A DNA stretch of 39,656 bases from an uncultured Burkholderiaceae bacterium (GTDB taxonomy: Bacteria; Pseudomonadota; Gammaproteobacteria; Burkholderiales; Burkholderiaceae): assembly GCA_937871985.1 (NCBI GenBank), contig CALMPB010000093.1, positions 1 to 39,656 of the forward strand, in the 5' to 3' direction. The stretch's first letter is position 1. Each line of letters begins with the position of its first letter. The notes below the pieces were generated by a model, which was not told the DNA's origin, did not search any database, and saw only the letters and a program-made list of their open reading frames with translations. Shown one piece after another: positions 32,242-39,656 of this stretch. The translations under genes and the position numbers were made by a program.

Positions 32242-32586
32242 TCATCGATCCACCTCGGAATGATCGATCTCGACCACATGCCCCGGGCCCGCATCCATCA
32301 GAATGTAGAACTCGCCCGAGGGCTTCTTGAAGGTCATGGTCGAATCCTTGCCCAGCTTGCCGGAAACCAGGATTCGCTCGTCATAGGCAATGACGTCCAG
32401 CACCACGCCCTGCGCGCCTCCGCCATCCGTAAAGCCGCCCTGGCACTGTATGGTGTCCGCATCCAGGTAGCGGCAGCGCGCCGTGGGATGATGCGCATAG
32501 GCGGACGAACATGATGCGAGCAGCAACGCCGCCGCCATCCAAGCCGGGCCTCGCCCCGGGCCGGTGCGCAGGAAAAATCGATGCAT
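32242..32586 (-). CDS. Small exported protein, FpvJ-like candidate
   Basis: The 114-residue protein starts at ATG 32584-32586. It has a signal peptide (hydrophobic WMAAALLLASCSSAYA, cleaved near AYA-HH). A lipobox-like LLASC is also present, so a lipoprotein is possible. The mature part has two Cys (RCRYLDADTIQCQGGF), a GVVLDVIAYDERIL strand, SGKLGKDSTMTFKKPSGEFYILMDAGPGHVVEIDHSEV, and looks like a single small beta-sandwich. The closing HVVEIDHS and the Cys pair could bind metal. I do not recognise a named domain with certainty. The position beside PepSY and a MacAB-like pump parallels the small fpv genes of Pseudomonas that follow the iron-reductase gene. That link is inference. Confidence 0.72.
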   Translation of the reverse strand: MHRFFLRTGPGRGPAWMAAALLLASCSSAYAHHPTARCRYLDADTIQCQGGFTDGGGAQGVVLDVIAYDERILVSGKLGKDSTMTFKKPSGEFYILMDAGPGHVVEIDHSEVDR

Positions 32587-32588
32587 GC

Positions 32589-33125
32589 CTATTCCCCTTT
32601 TGCTTGCAGCCACGCCGCGGTCGCGGGAGAGGCCTGTTTCAATGGCCAACTAGCCTGGTAAACCGATCCGTCCCACCCCTCCAGCGTGAGCCACAGCTCG
32701 GAAGCGGGTGTCGCGCGCGTGGGGATGGGCACACTGGTCATCTGCCGGTAGGGGCTCCCGGAAAAAAGCGCGCCGGCCGCCCGCAAGCTGCGCGGCTTGC
32801 CCACATGCAGGTAAGCGGCTTTTACCTGTCCTATGCATTCCCGGCACAGCGCCAGGGTAAATTGCTTCATATAGCCGGCCTCGCCCTCGCGGCGCGGCGC
32901 TTCGACCCGCCACTCGGCCAGGCGCACCGACCAGGGCCCGACGGTTTGCTCGCCAACTTCGCGCTGGCCCAAGCCCTTGTCGCCACGCAGCAGGGCCAGG
33001 TCATCGAAATAGCGCGGCAAATAGGCCAAGGGCAAAACCAGCAACGCTGCGCTCACGTGATAGCGCCATCGGCGCCAGCCCCCCATGGGTCGGCTTTTTT
33101 GTTTCAGCGGCGCGGCCTTATTCAT
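32589..33125 (-). CDS. Single-pass membrane protein of the PepSY/siderophore cluster (FpvH/K-like candidate)
   Basis: The 178-residue product starts at ATG 33123-33125 with GGGGGAG just upstream, overlapping the end of the PepSY gene by 8 bp; the next gene follows its stop by 2 bp. A basic N-terminus (NKAAPLKQKSRPMGGWRRWRYH) precedes one TM helix (VSAALLVLPLAYLP). A periplasmic domain follows with a Cys pair (LCRECIGQVKAAYLHVG) and a C-terminal strand region (SELWLTLEGWDGSVYQASWPL). The N-in topology follows from the positive-inside rule. I recognise no family with certainty. A CxxC-containing anchored protein tightly coupled to a PepSY reductase-like protein could help iron release from a siderophore in the periplasm, as FpvH is proposed to do. 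Confidence 0.75.
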   Translation of the reverse strand: MNKAAPLKQKSRPMGGWRRWRYHVSAALLVLPLAYLPRYFDDLALLRGDKGLGQREVGEQTVGPWSVRLAEWRVEAPRREGEAGYMKQFTLALCRECIGQVKAAYLHVGKPRSLRAAGALFSGSPYRQMTSVPIPTRATPASELWLTLEGWDGSVYQASWPLKQASPATAAWLQAKGE

Positions 33126-34368
33126 GGCTCCCCCTTGCTGCGGACGAACGCCCCGAGGCCGCCAACGGCGTCCGTGCAGGCCGGATGGCGGCGCCACGGC
33201 GGCGCGCCGCAGCCCTCTTTGCCACCTTGCCGGTTTCCTTGACGGTGCGCTTCGTCCAGATCATCAGGCCGCTGAACATCATCATCGACAGCAGCAGGCC
33301 GAAAAAGAAATAAACCAGCTTGAGCCAGACTCCGGCGAAATCACCGGTATGCAAGGGACGCATGGATTCGGTCACCAGCTCCAGCGCGGAATGGTCGGAC
33401 ACCTGGCTCGTCTCATCGACCGATCCGGTATAGGGATTGATGCTCATGGTTTCGAACAGCAACGGGTAGCTGCCGCGCCCGCCCACCCTGATATGTCCGA
33501 AAGCATTGGGCGGAAGGCTTACGAACGATGGCTGCAGATCCGGAATGGTTTCATGGGCGATCTGCGCCGCCTTATCCAGGCTGATCCGGGGCAGCGGCTG
33601 CCCGGGCAGCACTGTGGGCACATCCTGGCGCGCCACGACGGGCGGCGGACCTTCATCCGAAATCGATATATGGTTGTCCTGCAAAGCCGCCTGTATCAGG
33701 AACCAGATGGCGGTTACCGAAATGATGGCGATGAACGGAATCGACCAGATGCCCGCCAGGCGATGGAAGTCGCCCCAGAATACGCGGGCGCCTTGCCCGA
33801 CTCTCAAGCGCGGCCGCAAGAACCCGCGCCAGAATCGCTTGTAGACGACCAGCCCGGTAATCAGCGATCCCAGCATGGGCAGGCCCAGCAAGGACACGAG
33901 ATACCAGCCCAGGCTGTAGCCGTTCGTGAAGGGGATGAGCAGCCAGCCGTGCAAGGCTCTGACGAACTGCTGGAAGCTGAAGCCCGACGTGCTGCCCTGG
34001 ATATGGCCGGTATACGGATTGACATACAGCGATGCCGTCGTCGCATCCGGGTAGCCGACTCGCACCGTGAGCGCGAATTGCGACTTGACCGGCCGCGCGA
34101 TGAATTGCACTGCGGCTCCCGGATGCTCGCGCTCGACGCTTTCAAGTATGGCATCGTAGCCCAGCAGCGCCGCGTCGGCGAAAGGCGGAGCGGCCCGCAC
34201 GGCGGGATTGGCCAGCCACACGATCTCCTGGCTCACCGTGGCGATGGTACCAGTCAGGCACACAAACAGCACAAAGGCCCAAAGAGGCAGCGCAAGCCAG
34301 CTATGGACCAGAAACCAGAGTTTCGATTTCGATTTCTTCCTGACGCGGGTATCTGCCGTTGCCGTCAT
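33118..34368 (-). CDS. PepSY-associated TM-helix protein (FpvG-like inner-membrane iron reductase candidate)
   Basis: The 416-residue protein is taken from ATG 34366-34368; an ATG nine codons upstream is possible, and neither has a strong ribosome site. Four TM helices are visible: LWFLVHSWLALPLWAFVLFVCLTGTIATVS near the N-terminus, LGWYLVSLLGLPMLGSLITGLVVYKRF, IWSIPFIAIISVTAIWFLIQAAL, and WLKLVYFFFGLLLSMMMFSGLMIWTKR. Two periplasmic PepSY-like modules sit between them (LYVNPYTGHIQG and SINPYTGSVDETSQV). His residues in the first helix (FLVHSWLALP) and in VRALHGWLL and WGDFHRLAGIW are candidate haem ligands. Family members work beside TonB receptors; FpvG in Pseudomonas is needed to reduce ferric pyoverdine. 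Placement just after the receptor fits. Confidence 0.9.
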   Translation of the reverse strand: MTATADTRVRKKSKSKLWFLVHSWLALPLWAFVLFVCLTGTIATVSQEIVWLANPAVRAAPPFADAALLGYDAILESVEREHPGAAVQFIARPVKSQFALTVRVGYPDATTASLYVNPYTGHIQGSTSGFSFQQFVRALHGWLLIPFTNGYSLGWYLVSLLGLPMLGSLITGLVVYKRFWRGFLRPRLRVGQGARVFWGDFHRLAGIWSIPFIAIISVTAIWFLIQAALQDNHISISDEGPPPVVARQDVPTVLPGQPLPRISLDKAAQIAHETIPDLQPSFVSLPPNAFGHIRVGGRGSYPLLFETMSINPYTGSVDETSQVSDHSALELVTESMRPLHTGDFAGVWLKLVYFFFGLLLSMMMFSGLMIWTKRTVKETGKVAKRAAARRRGAAIRPARTPLAASGRSSAARGSHE

Positions 34369-34514
34369 ATTTCTTTCAACCAAAAATTCATGCATTCAAT
34401 ATTCATGCGTTCATGCGCCGCGGATCCCAAGCAAGATGCCGCCGCGGTACGCAGTACCGTGGCGACCGAGGCGGCGATCGAGGCCAACCCCGCGGGCGGA
34501 CCCGGCATCACGCA

Positions 34515-37088
34515 TCAATAACGGATATCCAGCCCCGCCTTGAAGTAGCGCGGAGCACCGTAGTAGGCAGCGCCCGTCGTGGCGTAGTAGCTTTTGTCGA
34601 ACACGTTGTACACATTGACGTAGGCCGAAACGTTCTTGGTCACGGCGTAATGCGCCATCAGGTCGACGACCGCGTAGGCCCCCTGCGTGAACGTTGCCTT
34701 GGCCGGTCCCTGGTCCTCGCTGTAGATTTCGTTTTGCCAACGCACGCCTCCCCCAATGGTCAGACCGTGTCCAATATCGGGAAAGCGATAGCTGGTGAAC
34801 AGCTTGAACGTGTTCTGCGGAACCTCGGTGTTCAAGGGCTGCTTGTTTCTATCCTGCGTCAGCGACCGGCCGAAACTGGCCGAGGCCTGCCAGTTGCGCG
34901 CCAGCTCGCCAGCCACTTCCAACTCGAAACCGCGCGTCTGCGTGCCGGAAACGGCTTCGTAGGCGGAAGAGCCGTCCGGCGCGAATTGCCCAGGCAAAGC
35001 AACGGCAAGATTGTCCTGCTGGATCTTGTAAACCGCGGCGTTGACATTGAGCTTGCCATTCAGGAAGCTGCCCTTGGCGCCCACTTCATAGCTATTGCCC
35101 AGCAAGGGATTCAGGAAATCGCCGTTCACGTCCTGATAGCTTTGCGGCTTGAAGATATTGGTATAGCTGGCATAGGCCGACCAGTTTTGATTCAGGTCGT
35201 AGACGATGCCGGCATAAGGCGTGAACCGATCGTTCTCGGAGCGGTTGTCGACGGTTTTCAAACCGGTGCTATACGACAGCGTGGTCTTGTCGTTGCTCCA
35301 GCTCGTGATGCGCCCGCCGACAATAATCGACAGGGCGTCCGTGGGCCGGAAGCGGACCGTCGTATACGCGCTGGTAATGCGCTCGCTGATGCGCATGTCG
35401 CCGTTGGCGGGATTATTCGGCTCCGCCGGATAGCGCCCGTTCCAGCTATAGATATCGGGAATCGCGCTGCTCCAGTCGTCGAAGTACCAAAGGTTGTAGG
35501 TCGGCGTATGGTCGTCGGTGCGCGTTGCCGTCGCACCGAACACCAGGTCGTGCTTGCGGCCGAACAGGGTGAACGGCCCGGTGGCGTAGACATCCAGGCT
35601 GTCCTGCTCAGGCTCTCCCGCCCAGCGGCCGGCCCACAGGTTGACCCCGGCTCCCGTCAACCGGTCCGGCGCGCCGCCCGCCGCATAGCCCAACACCTCG
35701 TCGTACTTGTTCGACGCATGATTGTACGTGCCCTTGATCATCCAGTCGTTGTCGAAATGATGCTCGAGCGAAGCGAACACCGATTGATTGCGCCGCTTTG
35801 AATAAGCCCAATCAGCCGCTGCGGAATCAGAGCGATCCCAGTACACGCGCGTGCCGTCCGAATAATAGGCGGGGCGGCCCGAACGCGCATGGCCTGTGGC
35901 ATTGTGTTCTTGATACACGAAACCCAATGTCGCCAGGGTATTGGGCGTAAGGTCGGCCTCGACGATTCCGTACAGCACGTTCTCCCGTTCGTGCAGACGG
36001 TCGATATACGAGTCGTTCTCTTGATGCACGGCCACCAGCCGGCCGCGCACTGTCCCGGCCTCGTTCAACGGAGACGAAATATCGGCTTCGCCACGATAGT
36101 AGTTCCAGGATCCGGTCTCTACCTTTGCGGAAGCCTGGAATTCGCTGGTGGGTCGCTTGCGGATCAGATTGATCGTGGCGCCCGGCGAGCCGACGCCGTT
36201 CATCAGGCCAGTCGCGCCGCGCACCACTTCCACCCGATCATACAGCGCCATGTCGGTGGTCTGAAAAATGGAACTATAGTTGCTGTAGGTCTGGCCCACC
36301 CCGTCGACCTGATAGTTGTCGACCGCGAACCCGCGCGAATAAATCGGACTGGAATCGGAACCCATGTTTCCCGAAACGTTCAGCGTCAACCCCGGGGTCT
36401 GCGTCACCACGTCCGATAGCTGGGTCAGCCCCTGGTCGTCCATGCGCTGGCGCGTCATGACGCTGACCGACTGCGGTGTTTCACGCAGCGACAGATTAAG
36501 CCGCGTGGCAGTGCTGGCGGAGCGCGTCGTATACGAGCCCGACCCTTCGGTGGTGCCGTCAAGATCCGCCGAGCCCTTTACCGTTACGGGGGCTAGTTGC
36601 GTCAACGACGAGGTACGCGACAAGGTAATGTTGTTGCCCGTGCGCGTATATTCGATTCCCGTTCCTTGCAGCAGACGGCGCAACGCCTGCTCGGGCGTCA
36701 GGCTGGCGGAGATCGCTGGCGCCGTGTATCCGGCCACGACGTCCTGCATGAAGAATATCTGCAATGAAGTCTGCTGCCCAAGCTGCAACAGCGCCTTGCC
36801 CAAGGGCTGGGCCTGGATGCTGATGGGCACGGCGGTCTCTTGCGCCACGACGGAAACCGGGGCGGCGCCTATCGCCAGTGCCGCCGAGACGGCCAGCGCC
36901 CGCAGGCTCAGGGTAAATTGACGCACAGGCTTCTTCTTGCGTGCGCGGTTGACTGTTATGTTCACGATGCTGCGGATCCCCGATGAAATGTTTTTGGGGC
37001 TCGTTGTATCGCCCCTCCCTTTCTCGCCATTGGGTCGTGCTGACAACACATGCCCGTATGGCTCCTCGAAAAGGCCTTTGCCCAGCAT
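34515..37088 (-). CDS. TonB-dependent siderophore receptor with STN signalling domain (FpvA/FecA type)
   Basis: The long start at ATG 37086-37088 has an excellent AGGAG with 8 nt spacing. It gives 857 residues with an unusual N-terminal extension of about 50 residues before the signal core (FTLSLRALAVSAALAIGAAPVSVVAQ). A GTG at 36963-36965 would give a conventional signal but has only a poor ribosome site. After cleavage come the STN domain (about 84-160: ISIQAQPLGKALLQLGQQTSLQIFF and EQALRRLLQGTGIEYTRTGNNITLS), a TonB-box-like LAPVTVKG, and the plug (RETPQSVSVMTRQRMDDQGLTQLSDVVTQTPGLTLN). The 22-strand barrel ends KAGLDIRY. The STN domain transmits occupancy to FecR. It lies 187 bp after fecR with a Fur-like site between. 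Confidence 0.93.
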   Translation of the reverse strand: MLGKGLFEEPYGHVLSARPNGEKGRGDTTSPKNISSGIRSIVNITVNRARKKKPVRQFTLSLRALAVSAALAIGAAPVSVVAQETAVPISIQAQPLGKALLQLGQQTSLQIFFMQDVVAGYTAPAISASLTPEQALRRLLQGTGIEYTRTGNNITLSRTSSLTQLAPVTVKGSADLDGTTEGSGSYTTRSASTATRLNLSLRETPQSVSVMTRQRMDDQGLTQLSDVVTQTPGLTLNVSGNMGSDSSPIYSRGFAVDNYQVDGVGQTYSNYSSIFQTTDMALYDRVEVVRGATGLMNGVGSPGATINLIRKRPTSEFQASAKVETGSWNYYRGEADISSPLNEAGTVRGRLVAVHQENDSYIDRLHERENVLYGIVEADLTPNTLATLGFVYQEHNATGHARSGRPAYYSDGTRVYWDRSDSAAADWAYSKRRNQSVFASLEHHFDNDWMIKGTYNHASNKYDEVLGYAAGGAPDRLTGAGVNLWAGRWAGEPEQDSLDVYATGPFTLFGRKHDLVFGATATRTDDHTPTYNLWYFDDWSSAIPDIYSWNGRYPAEPNNPANGDMRISERITSAYTTVRFRPTDALSIIVGGRITSWSNDKTTLSYSTGLKTVDNRSENDRFTPYAGIVYDLNQNWSAYASYTNIFKPQSYQDVNGDFLNPLLGNSYEVGAKGSFLNGKLNVNAAVYKIQQDNLAVALPGQFAPDGSSAYEAVSGTQTRGFELEVAGELARNWQASASFGRSLTQDRNKQPLNTEVPQNTFKLFTSYRFPDIGHGLTIGGGVRWQNEIYSEDQGPAKATFTQGAYAVVDLMAHYAVTKNVSAYVNVYNVFDKSYYATTGAAYYGAPRYFKAGLDIRY

Positions 37089-37140
37089 GCAAAAGCTCCT
37101 CTCCCTGGATAAGACGTTTCAACAGCCCCTTCACCGGAAC

Positions 37141-37159
37141 GATAATGAGAACTATTTTG
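37141..37159 (-). promoter_or_regulatory. Fur-box-like site upstream of the receptor gene
   Basis: GATAATGAGAACTATTTTG matches the 19-bp Fur consensus (GATAATGATAATCATTATC) at 14 positions by eye. It lies 53 bp upstream of the receptor start, in the fecR-receptor gap, and shares the core AATGAGAA-Y-TATTT with the site upstream of fecI. It probably makes the receptor iron-repressed in addition to sigma-factor control. Confidence 0.6.
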
Positions 37160-37274
37160 TAACTGACATTGAAATCTACCCTCCCGCTTCATCGCGATGC
37201 ACGAAAAATCTCTTTGAGCTCGTTGAAATGCCGCGGCGGCTTATACCGGGCGGCAGGGCAGGAAGGATTGACGG

Positions 37275-38261
37275 CTACCGTGCGGCGATGACCGCGCCGC
37301 CGGGCTGGCGATGCACCACAACAGGTGCTATTTTCGGCAAGGCGTCGAGCATGGCTTCGGGATCGTCGATGCCGAATACGCCGGCGATGCGCAATTGGCC
37401 AAGGCCCGCGCCCTGCAGGCGCAAGGGGTGCCGCAAGTAGCGATTCATTTCCGCCACTGCCTGGGCGAGCGGTATATTGTCGAAGACGATTCGGCCCTTG
37501 CGCCAGGCCGTCGCTGCCGCCACATCCACGGTGGCGATGCGGACAAGCCCGCCCTCAGGACCGATGCCGGCCCCATTGCCCGCCTTCAGCATTTCCGTCT
37601 TCGGGCTCCACCAGGGCCCGGCGGAAACCTCCACCGATCCGGATTCGACAGCCACGCGAAGCCTGTCGGAATCGCGGCGCACATCGAAACGCGTCCCCGT
37701 TACAACGACCCGCCCCAACCCCGCATCGATGACGAAGGGCCGATTCGGATCGGGAGCGACCGTGAACATGATTTCACCCTCCAGCAATTGCACGGCGCGT
37801 TTGCCCGCATAAAGCCTTACCTTCGCCCTGGTTGCTGTGTTCAGATCCAGGACGGATCCGTCGGGCAATATGACCTGACGGCGCTCGCCGCGCGCCGTAT
37901 CGACGTCCAGCTCATAACCGGGCGCCATGGTCCCCCATTGGGGAAGAGCGACCCCCGCGACCACGGCCGCCGCACAAGCCGCGCCCGCGCCAAGCACCAG
38001 GCGGCGGCGGAACATCGGCTTGCGGTGCGGCGCATCGCCCCGCTTCAAGATGGCTCGCAATTGCTCTTGAGGCGCCTTGAGCGAGGCCTCCCAAAAGTAC
38101 ATCATGTTGCAGTATTGACGGTCGTTCTCGGGCGCGGCGCGGCGCCAGGACATGCATGCCCGCTGCTCGGCCTCGGTCGCCTCCCCCGAAAGCATGCGGG
38201 CAACCCACCAGGCGGCGCGGCTATCCGGGTCATTCGAATTTTCAGGGCTTTCCGGTTCCAT
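37275..38261 (-). CDS. FecR-family transmembrane anti-sigma/sensor protein
   Basis: The 328-residue protein starts at ATG 38259-38261, overlapping the sigma stop by one base (TGATG). Its N-terminal cytoplasmic DUF4880 domain contains AAWWVARMLSGEATEAEQRACMSWRRAAPENDRQYCNMMYFW, which binds the sigma factor. One TM helix follows at about residues 88-107 (RRLVLGAGAACAAAVVAGVAL). The periplasmic FecR domain has RQVILPDGSVLDLNTATRAKVRLY, LLEGEIMFTVAPDPNRPFVIDAGLGRVVVTGTRFDVR and VESGSVEV. The C-terminal STN-like segment (AEMNRYLRHPLRLQGAGLGQLRIAGVF) contacts the receptor's signalling domain. It relays siderophore binding at the cell surface to the FecI-like sigma factor, often by regulated proteolysis. 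Confidence 0.94.
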   Translation of the reverse strand: MEPESPENSNDPDSRAAWWVARMLSGEATEAEQRACMSWRRAAPENDRQYCNMMYFWEASLKAPQEQLRAILKRGDAPHRKPMFRRRLVLGAGAACAAAVVAGVALPQWGTMAPGYELDVDTARGERRQVILPDGSVLDLNTATRAKVRLYAGKRAVQLLEGEIMFTVAPDPNRPFVIDAGLGRVVVTGTRFDVRRDSDRLRVAVESGSVEVSAGPWWSPKTEMLKAGNGAGIGPEGGLVRIATVDVAAATAWRKGRIVFDNIPLAQAVAEMNRYLRHPLRLQGAGLGQLRIAGVFGIDDPEAMLDALPKIAPVVVHRQPGGAVIAAR

Positions 38262-38767
38262 CAATACGGGGCGTAATCGTGTAGCTGTTCATGAATGTGG
38301 CGTAGCGCGCGGGTCATGTATTTTTCCACCATGCTGCGCGACAAGCCCATTTTCTGCGCGATTTCAGTATGCGTCCAGCCCTCCAGGCGATGGTAGACAT
38401 ATACCTGCTGGCACTTGAGCGGCAACTGTGACAACGCCGTCATCAAGGCTTCGGCCAGCTCGGATGCTTGCAGAACCGACTCGGGCCCCTCGGCGCGAGG
38501 GTGTTCGGCCTCCGCCAACTCGTGCAGCGGCACCGCATTATGAACGATGCGCTGGCGATGCATGTCCACCAGGCTGTTGCGCGAACTGCGGCGCAGGTAG
38601 GCACGAGGATCCTCGATGCAAGCGGCATCGCCCTCCAGCATACCCAGGACGGCGTTTTGCGCGGCGTCCTCGGCATTTTGCATCTCGCCCGTCCGGCGCA
38701 CCCACGCCCCCACCCAGCGAGCGTAGTAGGCAAGCCATCCGTTATCGTCGGAAAGGAAGCGGGACAT
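38261..38767 (-). CDS. FecI-type ECF sigma factor
   Basis: The 168-residue protein has the two DNA- and core-binding parts of an ECF05-09-like iron-starvation sigma factor. Region 2 includes YYARWVGAWVRRTGEMQNAEDAAQNAVLGML and DPRAYLRRSSRNSLVDMHRQR. Region 4 contains the helix-turn-helix LPLKCQQVYVYHRLEGWTHTEIAQKMGLSRSMVEKYMTRALRHI, with SRSMVEKYM as recognition helix. It would direct RNA polymerase to the receptor promoter when FecR signals. It overlaps fecR by one base. A Fur-box-like site lies 42 bp upstream, so iron repletion should shut the cascade off. Confidence 0.94.
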   Translation of the reverse strand: MSRFLSDDNGWLAYYARWVGAWVRRTGEMQNAEDAAQNAVLGMLEGDAACIEDPRAYLRRSSRNSLVDMHRQRIVHNAVPLHELAEAEHPRAEGPESVLQASELAEALMTALSQLPLKCQQVYVYHRLEGWTHTEIAQKMGLSRSMVEKYMTRALRHIHEQLHDYAPY

Positions 38768-38808
38768 GAAGCAAAAGGAAGGGATATGGTCAAGAATCCG
38801 CTATTATT

Positions 38809-38827
38809 ACAAATAATTCTCATTACG
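38809..38827 (-). promoter_or_regulatory. Fur-box-like site upstream of the FecI sigma factor gene
   Basis: On the minus strand the site reads CGTAATGAGAATTATTTGT and matches the Fur consensus at 12 of 19 positions by eye. It shares the core AATGAGAA-Y-TATTT with the stronger site at 37141-37159. It lies 42-60 bp upstream of the sigma-factor start, where promoter overlap is expected. Confidence 0.55.
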
Positions 38828-38951
38828 GAAAGTGGCCATCAACAGTATCCATTGGCTTATGGCTCAAGCAGCAGCGCGACGCAACGTCACATTCCTTCTT
38901 CTATTCCCGCCCCGCACCGGCGCCTTCGGCAAGCTGCACCGTGCAATTACC

Positions 38952-39656
38952 TTACCTCCCATCCAGCTCCGGATAATGGCGGAACATGCCGTCGCCGAAC
39001 GGCAGGCGGCGGTCGCTGGCGAAATAGTCCTGCAACTCGGGCAGATTGGCCACCCTTTGATGCAGGCCCGCCAAAAGCGGATAGTTGTGCATGATGGCCG
39101 CCATGCGCTTTGGAAACGCAAACAGCAAGCCGTCCATCAATTGGTACAGCGACAGGTCGGCATACGACCAGCGCGCACTGCTGGTAAGCCAGCCGTCGTA
39201 ATGCGAAAGCACCTTCTCGAAATAAGCCAGGTACTTCGGCAGCCGCGCCTGGCGAAAGTCCTGCGCGCGGCGCAAGGCCTCCACCTTTTGCTCTTCGTAG
39301 TACATGCCCGAAGCAATGGGGTGATGAACATCGTGCGCCTCCACCACCATGTCGGCGATGGTGAGCTGCAACTGGTTCACCCAAAGCCGGCCAGCTGTGT
39401 CGGACGGTGCCAAGCCATGCTTTTCCCCCAGGAACAACAGGATATTGGCGGTCTGGGAGATGGTCATGCCGTCGGCAATCAGATACGGCGGCGCAAACGG
39501 CGGGCAGGCGCGGTCGCTCAGCATATCGTCGATCAACCGCCGGCTGTCGCCATCGCCTTCCCGGGCGCAATCCCGATAGGCAATGCCCGCCGCCTCAAGC
39601 GCCAACCGAACGAATTCGCCACGGCCGGGAATGCCGTTCCAATACCAGAGTTCATA
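38952..39656 (-). CDS. Glutathione S-transferase-like protein (5' end beyond the window)
   Basis: The frame is open to the right window edge; the first visible codons give YELWYWNGIPGRGEFVRLALEAAGIAYRD. The visible 234 residues lack perhaps only the first few amino acids. The N-terminal thioredoxin-like half contains the Y/N-x-P-GRGE-F-VRLAL element and PPYLIADGMTISQTANILLFLGEK, the cis-Pro and glutathione-gamma-Glu binding loop region. The helical C-terminal half includes FEKVLSHYDGWLTSSARWSYADLSLYQLMDGLLFAFPKRM, where SYADLSLYQ corresponds to the conserved N-capping/hydrophobic-staple motif. It resembles sigma-class-like bacterial GSTs. It is independent of the iron cluster, with a 184-bp gap that holds the Fur-like site. 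Substrate is unknown. Confidence 0.9.
   Translation of the reverse strand, partial: YELWYWNGIPGRGEFVRLALEAAGIAYRDCAREGDGDSRRLIDDMLSDRACPPFAPPYLIADGMTISQTANILLFLGEKHGLAPSDTAGRLWVNQLQLTIADMVVEAHDVHHPIASGMYYEEQKVEALRRAQDFRQARLPKYLAYFEKVLSHYDGWLTSSARWSYADLSLYQLMDGLLFAFPKRMAAIMHNYPLLAGLHQRVANLPELQDYFASDRRLPFGDGMFRHYPELDGR

Noticed and set aside
30913..32514. Plus-strand 533-codon frame across the MacA gene
   Set aside because: Same reason: the minus-strand MacA has all lipoyl and hairpin elements, and the plus frame has no ribosome site or protein features.
1..39656. CRISPR arrays, tRNA genes, IS elements, phage genes
   Set aside because: I looked for regularly spaced repeats, tRNA-like cloverleafs, transposase motifs and phage structural proteins, and saw none that could be supported.

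Overview
The window is bacterial, GC-rich and densely coded. Its gene inventory (a Rieske oxygenase operon, several small CoA-dependent catabolic operons each with its own regulator, DHA2 and ACS-type MFS permeases, a FecI/FecR/TonB-receptor iron cluster) suggests a metabolically versatile betaproteobacterium of the Burkholderiales, plausibly Alcaligenaceae (Bordetella/Achromobacter-like). The taxon is an inference; there is no rRNA or other marker here. I see no tRNA, rRNA, CRISPR array, transposase or prophage gene.

Layout, left to right. (1) 1-3420, minus strand: Rieske oxygenase alpha and beta subunits, a VOC protein and a NitT/TauT-type periplasmic binding protein cut by the window edge; this looks like an aromatic-acid uptake and hydroxylation operon. 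(2) 3830-9296: an NAD-binding dehydrogenase, a metallo-beta-lactamase-fold hydrolase with a periplasmic solute-binding protein, an LCM-family methyltransferase, a PQQ sugar dehydrogenase and a DUF305 protein. (3) 9379-11678: a TetR repressor divergent from a 14-TM drug exporter. (4) 11730-15303: an FAH-family hydrolase, an EthD-like protein and an ACS-type MFS permease, divergent from a GntR/FCD regulator. (5) 15447-16409: two small lipoproteins. (6) 16424-27572: an IclR-centred block. A TrpXYZ-type ABC importer, an Asp/Glu-racemase-like enzyme and the iclR gene form one operon. A second operon encodes an MDR oxidoreductase, an acyl-CoA ligase, a VOC protein, an M20 amidohydrolase, a hotdog thioesterase and an alpha-methylacyl-CoA-racemase-like enzyme. 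Both promoters carry the same inverted repeat (ATTGC-N7-GCAAT) at the same place over the -35 box, so they are very probably one regulon. (7) 27624-38767: a FecI sigma factor, FecR, a TonB-dependent siderophore receptor, a PepSY membrane protein, two small envelope proteins, and a MacA-MacB-OprM-type tripartite exporter, all on the minus strand, with Fur-box-like sites in front of fecI and the receptor. (8) The N-terminally truncated end of a glutathione S-transferase-like gene.

Two regions best fit a little-described system. The IclR block combines a ligase, an AMACR-like racemase with the His/Asp pair at the canonical 30-residue spacing, and a thioesterase (the three steps of chiral inversion of 2-methyl acids) with an amidohydrolase, a transporter and an amino-acid-racemase homologue. 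I infer uptake and breakdown of an amide-linked, possibly alpha-branched acid. The iron block resembles the Pseudomonas pyoverdine handling set (FpvG/H/J/K-like iron release plus PvdRT-OpmQ-like recycling), here physically joined to a FecIR-controlled receptor. I infer a complete take-up, reduce-and-release, re-export circuit for a siderophore.
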